Source of the DNA: Astropecten irregularis
Taxonomy: Eukaryota > Echinodermata > Asteroidea > Paxillosida > Astropectinidae
Length of the DNA: 64,000 bases
Reading direction: 5' to 3'
Assembly (NCBI GenBank): GCA_963971285.1
Contig: OZ020256.1
Span: 4,156,501-4,220,500, forward strand
Position 1 is the first letter of the stretch, and each line of letters opens with the position of its first letter. Under the pieces are notes generated by a model, which worked only from the letters and a program-made list of their open reading frames with translations, was not told the DNA's origin and did not search any database. Positions 12,801 through 24,800 of this stretch are shown here, in pieces. The translations under genes were made by a program, and so were the position numbers.

Positions 12801-15800
12801 GGTAGAAACATACTGTTTAACTGTTAACATACATAAAATGTTTTTGCCTGAAATGCTGTACTTATCCAGAAGAGAGTAGAATCAGTGACCAAAATTATTT
12901 TTGATCTTTTAAAGATCAAAAATAAAAGAGAAAAGACTCACAAAATAATGTGGCAGTTTTTCACTGTTTTTTCAAAAAGTGGGTACCGTATGGGACTGAA
13001 ATTTTCACAGATGACTGTTACTGTATCTGTCTTGATATTTTTGCCCATGAATCTTTGTTTCTTTGACAAAAAAACAAAGTATGATATTACATTTGAATAA
13101 GACAAATCATGCCGTAGGTTTGTTCCGTCTCATTCTTCATCGTGATGGCTTAGATTTGGTTAAAAGTATCAAGTTTTATCTGTCTCACTACTGTAGAAAA
13201 TTGAACTGAGCAAAGATCATAAGGTGACAGTCGACGGACTGGAAATTCTACCTCCCTTCAGGGTAGAGGACCTTGTGCATATCTACTACCTGAACGACAG
13301 AGTGGTAAGTTAATGCCAACTGACTGCTGTATTTGTTGTACCGGCAAAATTAAACATTGGATATTCATAAAAATGCAAGGAAATTTAATGGCAACCAAAA
13401 AAAAATTGGGTGGAAAAGAGAAAAAGATTATAAAAGGGAGGAAAAACTGGAATACTGGTCAGGTCCTGCCACTGAAACGCCAGGCTGGGCCTAGGAAACA
13501 GCTCATGACAATTGCAGAGCTGTATGGGGAGTTGCTTAGACTGAGTGACAAGATCAGGGAACGACGCTTGAGATTTGCCCGGCACTGCAGTAGGTGGAGT
13601 GAGGCGCTTGCAATACTCATCCTCTGGCAACCAATGGATACAGGAAACCTGGCAGACCAAAGCTAAGCTATAGACCGATCCGAAGGCATGAAATACTCTC
13701 CGCCATTACTGGTGTGTCCCCGCCCGCCTTTTGTCTGGCAACAAAAGAATTTATGCTCCGCCATACTCACTGGCTACGTTCGAGCGAGCTACTCGTATTA
13801 ACACGAGTATATTCCTGAGCGCTCGAACGGCTGGAGTAAGACACTCGTGTCAGCGAGAGTATACTCTCTAGATATGGGGAGTATACTCCTGCACCGGAGA
13901 GTATTGCGCGCGCATCATACCTGGAGTAACCGTTTGAACACAGCTTATAATTGCAGGGTGAACGTCCCATGATTAGGGGATGTACGCCCTGCAGTATAGA
14001 GTGCGGCGGACAGAAATCCTTTTGTTGCCGGACAAAATACGGGCGGGGACACACCAGTAATGGCGGGTGTTTTTTACCTCTACGTTCGTGCCGTCAGATC
14101 AGTGTATAATGATATCTTGAAGATAGACACAGTACTCGAGGCAACAGATCTGTGGACTGCAATGCAGGACAGGACCCTATGGAAAGCCATCACAGTTCGG
14201 GAACACCACCCTAATGAACTACTATTAACTAACTACGCCTAGGCTTTGCTTTGGCTGTTTCTGTAGTCCCTAGCTTTAAACAGTGGACCAGCTGCATTGA
14301 TTCATTGCTTTGTCCCGAGTCCCATTTAATACAGTCTTCGAAACATGAAGCTGGCTTACCGGAGCCTCCCAGCTGTCGTTTGATATTTTCCATTAATGAT
14401 TAGCATCATAATTATGAATGCTGTTTCTTTTCTGTAGGTTGTGTCAACAAACTTCAGCCTGGAGGTTTCGTGGGACGGAGTGCATTTTGTCTTGGTCAGG
14501 CTGGCAGAGGAGTTTTTTAATCAGACGTGTGGCCTGTGTGGAGACATGCAGGGCTCCATTGATCAGGATCTGTCCACCAGGTTGGGCTCAAGAGTAAGTT
14601 GTGCTTAAGCAAAGAAACAAACAAGAAAATGGCCGCTGTTGGGTCGTCAGTCAGTTCACAGGCAAATCTGGGTTTGCCTTGTACTGGCTAACAGCACCAG
14701 TACGGTATTCCGGAGGTCGTTGGTTCGAATCCCACTCCAGTCAACTTTTCAATGACAAACACAATTCAAATGAAGTTGGTTATCCTGGAAAGGAAGTATT
14801 TGAGTCTTGGAGTTTCAGAAGGGTTGAAACTGATCCACTGTTCCTTGGATCGATGTACTCGTATATGCGCTCTCTCACACCTTTTTTGTCATTCCATGTG
14901 GCAGGAAGCGCTGTCTGAGTTTGGTGACATGTTCAAAGCTGACGCTGAGGAATGCGACTCGGTCACGGGACGTCGTCCGCCCGACGAATGCACTGCAGAA
15001 GCCCAGGAACTCGTCAAGCCAGTTTGCAATTTTATAAGTGACATCCGAGGTGAGCTCAAGACGAGATGGCGTGTAGCATTTTCGTTCATATGCCACGCTG
15101 CCAAACTTGGAGAAATGTATTAATACTTAAAGATATAATACATGATTGGTAAAAGTCACGGAACAGCACTCACACTTTGTCTAATCCAACATGTACATGA
15201 AATGATAAACCTGTGAAAATTTGAGCTCAATCGGACATCTGAGTCACAAGTAAATTAATAGCGAAAACCCAACTTAAATTTTCTTATAAAACATGAAGAA
15301 TGGTTTTGATCTTATTCCGAGATCAAAGCTGTTATCAGTCGTTGTTTTACAAATTTCAGGAATGCAGCATTTCAGGTGAAAATATTTTAATGTGTATTTT
15401 TCTACCAGTACCATCCTCATATTCTGGAAGTTGTTCGTAAATCTGTGAACATTTCTGTTTGGGTATATGTTACCTATCCTGTACTGTACCTTTAACATAT
15501 CTTTGTTCTGTTCTGTATCATGTCCATCTAGGGCCCTTCCGTCGATGTCTACAAAGTGTCCGCCAAATCATCTTCAACAATTGCAACTTTGATGGCTGTG
15601 CTCTGAGTCCGCATCTCAACTTCACCTGCCCGGCTTTCACCACCCTCGCCAAGATGTGCCAGCTCGTTGGTCTGCAAATCGACCCGTGGCGAACTGACGA
15701 TTTTTGCCGTAAGGAAAAACACTTGGATGTTAAGACCCAGGGCAAATTTCATCAAGCTGCTTAAGCACCGAAATTTGCTTAAGCACCCAGAACCTTTGTA

Positions 15801-18800
15801 AAATAAAATCAGTATGCCAGCCAAAACTCCTTGTGAATGTTATGCTCAGCAAACAACGGCCGAATAGAAAGTCAAAAGCAGTAAACATCACCTAAACATT
15901 TGGTTGGTTATCCTGTTTGATCAAGGAAGACTTTTCATACTTAAGCAAATTTTGTTCTTAAGCAGCTCTATGAAATTGACCCCAGGGTGCAGTTGACTGG
16001 TTAACCCCAGGGTGCAGTTGACTGGTTAAGAAAACTGCACAGATGGACTACATTTGAAATTCGTTAGCAGCTAGACATGCTAGTTCATTAAATTTAGATC
16101 GCTTGGCTAGATTTGGAGTTTGACGTTGTTTCATCATGCTTTCTCGTTTCTTCTGGGGTGGGTTGATCCTTATAGCCATGAGATGCCCCGAGAACTCAGA
16201 GTACGGGCTCTGTGTCAACCCCTGCCAGCGACGTTGCGGTCAGGAACAGAGGCCTGCCGGCTTTGTTTGCCCGTATCCCTGTGAGGAAGGCTGTCAGTGT
16301 AAGGAAGGCTACGTCCTGGACGCGGACAGGCGCTGCAAACGACTTGAGGAGTGCGGCTGCTTCGATAATGGCTACTACCACTTGGTGAGACTCCTCTTTG
16401 AAGTATTTTCAGCAAATCATTGGACCTATCGTTACCTGACTCGTCCACCAATTTAGCTACATACTGATCAACAGCCCAGAGGATCAACCTCAGACATGTC
16501 ATGCTTGAGCAAGTTTATATTTTCAGATTGTACTCAAACAGAGTACACCAAGGAACTATTGACATCCAAGGATATAAACTGGTGTCACTTCTTACATTGT
16601 CCTTGTTGGACTTAATCTTTGATAAAGTTGCTGCTACGGATTAAAACAATCTTGTGTCTATTTAGGTTATAAGGGAATAGATTTATGCTTAATTTTTGCA
16701 CTTAAAGGTACAGTACAGGATTGGTATTAACAGACCCAAACAAAAATTTTCACAAATTTACGTATAGCTTTCAGGATATGAAGATGGTGGTGGTAGAAAC
16801 ATACCGTTAAAATATTTTCAGCTGAAATGGTGTATTCATTCAGAAAAGTAAAACGACGGCCGAAAACAGTTTTGATCTTGGGGTGAGATCAAAACTCCTG
16901 TGAATAGATTTGGAAAAAACTGTGAGCGTTTTTCACTGTTTTTCTACAGTTTCTGATGATGATATGAGCTGAAAATTTCATTGGCTCGTTTTTATTCCAT
17001 TTATTTCAGAACTCGGAGGAATACTATCGGGAAGGATGCATGGAGAGATGCGAGTGTGAGGGAGGTGTTGTCACCTGTGAACCCGTAGAGTGCCACGAGA
17101 ACGCGACCTGCGGTGTAGATGACGGCGACTATGGCTGCTACTGTAATGAGGGATATATCGGCAATGGACGAGAGTGCGAGGGTAAGGCTTGGTCTCAGAT
17201 GAGAGCACTAGATGACGTGTCTCATTGTGATGTCCCCTGGTAGGATTTGAACCCCTATATCAGATGAGAGCGCTATATGACGTGTCTCATTGTGATGTCC
17301 CCTGGTGGGATTTGAACCCCTATATCAAATGAGAGTGCTAGATGACGTGTCTCATTGTGATGTCCCCTGGTAGGATTTGAACCCCTATATCAGATGAGAG
17401 AGCTAGATGAAGTGTCTCAATACAATGTCTGTCGGTGGGACTCAAACCACTGGTCCCCTTTTTTTAGACAAAGTGTCTCAACATATGAATGATAATACTA
17501 AGTCTCAATTTATATTTCTCCTCCTGCTAATCCCATCTCAGATGACCCCTGTGACCCCAATCCGTGTCAGAACGATGGCATATGCAAACCAGCCGAGGGT
17601 GAGTGGCCCTACAAGTGCACCTGTGTGGGCCACTGGAAGGGAAGTCACTGCGAAATGGGTAAGAAAATGGCTCGCCATGCCTACTCCGATGAAATATCTC
17701 TACACCTCAGAAATGTAAAGTTGATTCCAACATTATACAACTTTTTTTGCAAAGCTGAGTTAATGTCAGTGTCATTATAAAAGGTCAGTAGTACCAAAGT
17801 GCCCAGATAAATGCATAAAACCCACTGATTTAAAGGTATAAAACATGATTGGTAAAGGTCTGACAGCACTCATACTTTGTGTGGTCCAACATGTACATGA
17901 AATAATAAACCTGTAGAAATTTGAGCTCAATCGGACATCTGTGTTGTCACGAGAAAATAGCGAAAACGCGACACAGTTTTTCTTATAAAACATAAAGAAT
18001 GGTTTTGATCTTACCTCGAGATCAAAACGGTCTTTGACTAATTTCTGGATAAATACGCTATTACACGCGGAAGAATTTTGATGGTATGTTTCTACCTGCA
18101 CCATCTTCATACCCTGAAAGCTGTACTTAAATCTATGAACATTTCTGTTTGGGTATGTTACCAATCTTGTACTGTACCATTAACAGCGAACATTTTGCAC
18201 AGTCATATAAATTATTATAGGTAAATATATTCAGATGGGATACATAGAGTTTAAGACCTCGTTACACTTTTGAAAAACGACAGGGTACTACTGAAATGGT
18301 GGAATTATTCTCACTGAGATGAGCCGCAAAAATGCTGTACACAACACTCATTGTGCTATAGCTTTACTGCCTGTTGATATATGGCAGTAGGCTATGTATT
18401 TTTTAATTTTCAAAGATTAAACAAATATAAATTAATTTTGGTGATTTTTTTCTATGTATTTTGTTTTTGTCCTAAAATTCAGGTTACCAGGCCTGTTCGG
18501 TCAGCGGCCATACTCACTATGACAGATTTGACGGCTTTGTGTTTGATTTCTATGGCAACTGTTCGTACGTCCTCACCATGCCTTGCGTGGAGAGAGAGGA
18601 AGACATGTTTAAGATCATCCTGGAGAATGAGCCTGATGATGACATCCGAGGACTGCCCAACATCGAGGCTGTTCACGTCATGGTCAACGAAATGGTAGGA
18701 ATTAAGCCGTTTCCCCTAGCAAATATGCTACATTTCTTTTAATGAGACACAGCCTGAGCCTACCAGTGAAAAATGCTTTTGAATTAATGATTTTTTTAAT

Positions 18801-21800
18801 CGGTATTAAGAGGCAGAAAAAAATGGTCGATTTGCAAACACCATGACCATTGTAGTAAATAATTATCAAATAACACAACTTCTGGGAAAATGACTGGATG
18901 AATTCCAAGTCAATGAAAAATTAACAGAGAGAATTTGAGTGGTACTGTGTTCCGGGGGTCGCCGGTTCGAATCCTCGCTCCAGTAAAATTTTCTTTGTTC
19001 ACTTTTCAATGACCGGCTGGTCCTATGGAGTGGAACAAAAATTCCTTTACATTTCAGGGACGCACCATCTATCTCAGTTTTCAAGCAACTTCTCAAAACT
19101 GTCCTCTTTTCATCGTCTCCGTAGCCCTGCGCGGCTGCTCTTTCCTGTACAGCACTTTGATCTTGCTAAAGGCGCTATGTAAATGCCCTTGATTATTATT
19201 ATTATTGTAGTCAGGTTGCTTCTAAACTGCTACCCAACAAAAAAACTCAAAACTTTCTGTTTTGCATTTCTGTAAGAAATGTTTGAGATATTTTCCGTGT
19301 TTTTAGATATGAATTATCGTTTGTTTGTTTGTTTTGTTTTTCCTCAGCGCATCACTCTGAAGGATGACATGGAGTTTGAGGTGAACGGTGAAGAGATGCG
19401 CTTTCCTTTCCGTCGGCCCGGACTGGTCATCGATCAGTATGGATGGTTCATGGTACGTGGACCCTTTTGGAGTTTTGTTTCGTGGTCTGATGAGACAACT
19501 ACAATTACCATCACAGAATGCTCTCCGTTCACGCAGCAGGAAATAGCATTGTGTCCATGGCTGGATTTCACCAAACACTAAGATTAATCTTAAGATGAGT
19601 TGTTCAGTATCACCATAGTGATTTGTATTGTGACATCACACGTTGCTTAGCAATTCAGATGAATTCACACTTAAGATCAATCTTAGTGCTTCATGAAATC
19701 GACCCCAGATTACCTAGCATCTGCTGAAAAAAATGATTTTATTTAAACATGTTTAAAATGAGCACTGTGCAGATGATTCTTGAGGAAAAAGCTAACAGGC
19801 TGTTTAAAGTGGGATTCGAACCCCGTCAGTGCCCACACTCAGCTGCCTAGCTGAAAAAAAAAACATTGTTCTAAATATTGGGAAAATGTGAAATATGTAC
19901 CCTGGCCAAAAAAAAAATAAATAAAAATTAGCCAAGTACCAGTTACAAACTATATATTTTACACACAATTCTGGTTGGTAACCTGTATACGTAAATTTAC
20001 ATGCTTTATAGAAGATATGTCTGTTGGCTGTTGGTTTGCAGCCAGACAACCAAGCTCACCATTGTCATTTGGTGAATTTGAATTCTGTCCAGCAGCAGGC
20101 CTTGTTGGAATATTGTAGTATCTAGATGACAACTCAACGTTTGATTCAGTTCTTGGTCTTTGTCCCATTGTTCAAACTTTATACCAATTCTCTGTTTGTC
20201 TCTACATTCCACCTTCAGAAAGTGACCACTGATTTCGGTCTGGTTGTGGCATGGAACGGGGAAGACCTTGTAGAAGTGACCCTTCCGTCCGACTTCCGAG
20301 CGAGTACGTGCGGTGTCTGCGGCGATATCAGCAATCCCGTGGAGGGCTTTGGAGAAGTACGACAGACTTTTTTGTTTGTTTTTCTTGATTTGTCGAAGAG
20401 AATCCCAGTTATCAGTAATATCATTCATCTGAGATATCACATACTGAAGTGCAATTTGAACTCTGTGATCGTACTGGCACTCTACCAGCTTACCTTCCCA
20501 GCCCAATGTTGGCGGTCTTGCTAATTGCCAGGGACAATTTCATAGAGCCGCTTAAGCACCAAAATTTGCTTAAGCACCAAAAACCTTGGTAATCAAAATC
20601 AGTATGCCAGCCAAAACTCCATGTGAATGTTATGCTCAGCAAACAATGGTCGAATACAAGTCAAAAGCAGTAAACATCATATGAAAATTTGGTGGGTAAT
20701 CCTGTTTGATCAAGGAAGACTTTTCATGCTTACGCAAATTTTGTGCTTAAGCAGCTCTATGAAATTGGCCACATGTTATCTTTGTTTTGGTTGCCACTGA
20801 GGAACCCTGAAACTGCACACGCATGCTGCTGTAGCCTATTAAGGATGCCTTGATAACTTGATATAAAACTTTGATAACTTACTTAGGACTTTTCCAAGTT
20901 TAAGAGGACTGATCCGATGATTTTTTTTGGGATTCCAACAGAGCGAGAATGCTAACCAGTATGCCTGGGCCTGGGTTGACAAACCTGAGAATTGCCATAC
21001 TTCACCTGAACCATGGCAGCCCTGCAAGGAAAGAGCCTGCAACGTTCAACCTGCAGTGCAACTATGCTCCATGATCATGGCACCAAGAGGTACGTGTACG
21101 TGTATGTATGTCCACCTGAGAGATCTTGATCCTCACCTGTGGAACTATGACCAGGGCCCTGGTATTGCCTGTCTTACTCTACGGTTGTGAGACATGGATC
21201 TTGACTGGGGGCCTGGGGAGACGACTCAATGTCTTTGGTACTGGGTCTCTGAGGAGGATCCTTGGGTATACCGCTGGTCGGACCATGTGTCTAATGAGAG
21301 GTAATACTCGGGGAGAGTCAGATGAGACCTATTACCTGCATGATACGTGAGCGCCAGATGCGACTGTACGGTCATGTGGCTAGATTCCCTGCAAACGATC
21401 CTGCCAGGCAAATTCCCTCTATGAGAGAACCTACTGGTAGGACTCACCCGGTAGGGTATCCGCTTGACACATGGTTGCGTCAGATGAATCTGCTGCGGCA
21501 GCGCATGCTCCCACTGATTGATTCATTGTGGTGTTTTTTTTACAGGGTTCTTATATTATATTTGCTATCAGAGGGGTGATAGGCAGAATGTTGAGTATGT
21601 CTAATCATGGCAACCTCATTTTTAATCAGATATCCATTGTTTCATGAGCTAGTGATTCGAGAGTCATTTTTAATAATCTGTTGGCCTGTCTGCATATGGT
21701 ACTGTATAACAGATGCTTGTCCTCCCGGCTGGACGGCAGTCGGCCTCAACGACCTCCACTACATGTGCTACTTCGTCCGGCCCGCCGAGGAAGGCCTGAC

Positions 21801-24800
21801 CTTCGAGGCGGCCAATCTGGAGTGCCAGCGCCGGGGCGGTCGTCTTTACGACCCGGCACTGGAGGAGCAAGACCAACGGTTGCGGAACTGGACCGCAGGG
21901 ACGTTTGAAGGCAACTACTGGCTGGACTGCTCTGATGAAGATGAGGAGAACTCATGGCGCTGCAGACGGGAGTCGCACCGCTGGTCCACCGAGGAAGTCT
22001 CCGGATTTTGGTGTAAGTACTGCTATTAACTGGTGGTGGCCTCCCATGATGGCACTTTACTCTTCACTTCATTCGAAGGACTGAAAAAAAAGACAGGACT
22101 GCCTCAGCATGAGTCACAAATGCCATTTTGAATACTGAAAAGCCTTACCAAAAAATGGAAATTGTCCAAACCATGTGTGACCTGGGGCCGATTTCACTAA
22201 CGCTTTGCGATCATCGTAAAGCCCAAATCCATCGCTAAACGGAAAATTCCTACACAAAGTAGCGATGGATTTTCCGTTTAGCGATGGATTTGGGCTTTAG
22301 CGATGATTGCAAAGCGTTAGTGAAATGGGCCCCTGGCATTGCTAAAGAAGTGGACTATAAAATCACCAGGGGTCGATTTCATCATCAATCGTAGGACTTA
22401 TGATGCATTGCAGCCCTACGTAAGATACGATGGGTTATCCTTCATAACTCCAGTTGCAATCGATCATAGGGCTTCATGAAATCAACCTCTGGCTTCACTA
22501 ACCTGGCCAGCTATTCTTTAAACAAAACATCTTATATTGAAACTGTCCTAGACTTAAACAGACAAGAGAACAGTAAAAGCAAAAATATCATACATACATT
22601 GCCCACCGTCCAACATCTGGTTCTGCCCGACTTTATTATTATTTTTATTTATGGTAATGACACCAAGGATTCCTCAAAAGTGACCAAGGCACTGTAGCTC
22701 GCAAGCCTGATGAAACCTGTTATGGAAAGATGATGAGAAGAAGATACAGTTTTAGAGGTGGGAGGAAAACCCCAGAGTAATATTCTGGGCAAAACCCACG
22801 GAATCAGGCAGGGACTGAAAACCCAATCCACTTGTGAACCGAGCCGGACTTGAACCCGGTACACAGAGGTGAAAGGTGGGGAAAGAACCGCTATGCCAAC
22901 CTGACTCCCCCTACGCCAACCTGACTCCCCCCAACCTAACTTGCTCCTCTTCTTCAGTCTTTTCCTTCGTTTTCTTGTCTTTCCTGAACAGCGTGGGACG
23001 CCATGGAGCCAAACAACGGCCCGTTCCCCACCATCGAGGAGGATTGCATCATGGTGTTTGATGAAAATCGCTGGAGGACTGTACCCTGCACGGCCTTAGC
23101 CACTAAACTGATCTGCCAGATCGACGTCCGGATTCCTCATCTTGGTGAGACGTCATTCAAAAGAGGAACCATGATTCTGCCAATATTTGCGCTCAATGAA
23201 TCTTTAGTAAACATCAAAGCCCTGAAACAATAAGAGGTCGCTGCTTGTGATGATACCTTGTGAATAATCTCTGTTTGGGGAAAAGATTTAATCCCTAAAA
23301 GTATCTGACTTGTTAACTTGATGTGCTGGCCGTTTTGCTCTTCCAGTTGAAATGTTGACTCAATCAGCAAGTCATTATCCTTTCAGAAATGCACCATTTT
23401 CCCTGGAAAGAATTTATTCACATTGTGTGACCAGAAAGCTTTCGATCATAGTTGAAATCTAAGTTTATACGCTGGTTTATGATAATATTAGCATTTTCAC
23501 TTGTAACGGGAAACAGAAGAATGTGCCCTGATATGCCAAAGTTGAACAAAAATCTCATTTTGTTTGATTTTTTCAGCTCCCTTTAAGGAGTGCCACGAGC
23601 TTGTTTCCCCGAAGCCGTACTTCCAGGGTTGCATGAATGACGTCTGCGCAGCACTACCTTCCCGCGACTGGTTGTGTTCGGCTCTGAGAGCATACGCTGA
23701 TGTCTGCCGACTGGCCGGTGCAAAGGTTGACCTGTGGCAATCCAGAGATCTATGCCGTAAGTTAACGGGGTGATTGTCCGACAGCTGGTCTTGAATTCAG
23801 ACACATGGACTATCATTATCTTGCCTGTCAGTGCCAGGAAATTCATAGAGCAGCTTAAGCACAAAAACTGCTTGAGCATGAAAAGTCTTCATTGATCAAA
23901 CAGGATTGCCAACCAAATTATCAATTGATTTGACTGCTTCTGACTTATATTCGGCCATTTACAGACATGTGTTTTGACTGGCATACTGATTTTATTCAAA
24001 AATTGTTTTGGTGCTTAAGCAAATTTTGGTGCTTAAGCAGCTCTATGAAATTGGCTCCAGGTGAAAACCCTCAAACTATTGATGTTCAAAGACAATTTTA
24101 TCTGGTCTAATTCCCCCATTGCCATTCATTTTATTTGTATTTCTTTCCCTTTTAAAAGTCTTGCCCATGATTTGGCATCTGATGCCGTGTCTTTGATTTT
24201 CCTTTGGTTTTGCACGAGTTGTGATTCTATAATGTGATTACCTTACTGAGGATGCCCTTGCTGTAAGAGGTGCATTGATAAGATTCAATGTAGACTTTCA
24301 GCTCTTATATAGGATTCTTGCAATTCTTGATTCTTCTGATTTTTCAGCCCCGTCCTGCCCAGAGGGAGCGTCGTTCACCCGCTGTGCCAGCCCCTGCCCG
24401 CCAACCTGCGCCCACCGTGATCGCGCCTGTGCCCTGCCATGCAAGCCCGGGTGCAAGTGCAACGATGGGCTGGTCCTACAGGGCGATAAATGCGTGCGCA
24501 GAGATGAGTGTGGTTGCTTTGCGGAAAGCTTGGGCCAGTTCATTAAGGTAGAATTGAAACAACTAGTTATAGAAGCTTCCATCCTCTCTAGATTTCCACG
24601 TTTTTATCTGTCTTTCCAGTTCTAAAGTTGCATTATTCTTTTCTTTCTTTTCCTTATATTTCCTGCTTAGCTTTTTTAAAAAATTATCTTCCTTTTTTGT
24701 TTAATCTTGTGGGAATTGTCATTCCTGTATGTTTCCATCCGTTTTTGAACATTTTTGAACAAGTACAAAACATTAGGCATATCACCATTTCAATTTGTTT

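Noticed and set aside
13767-14054. 95-codon minus-strand ORF
   Set aside because: Lies wholly within the inverted-repeat element and shows no transposase-like motif.
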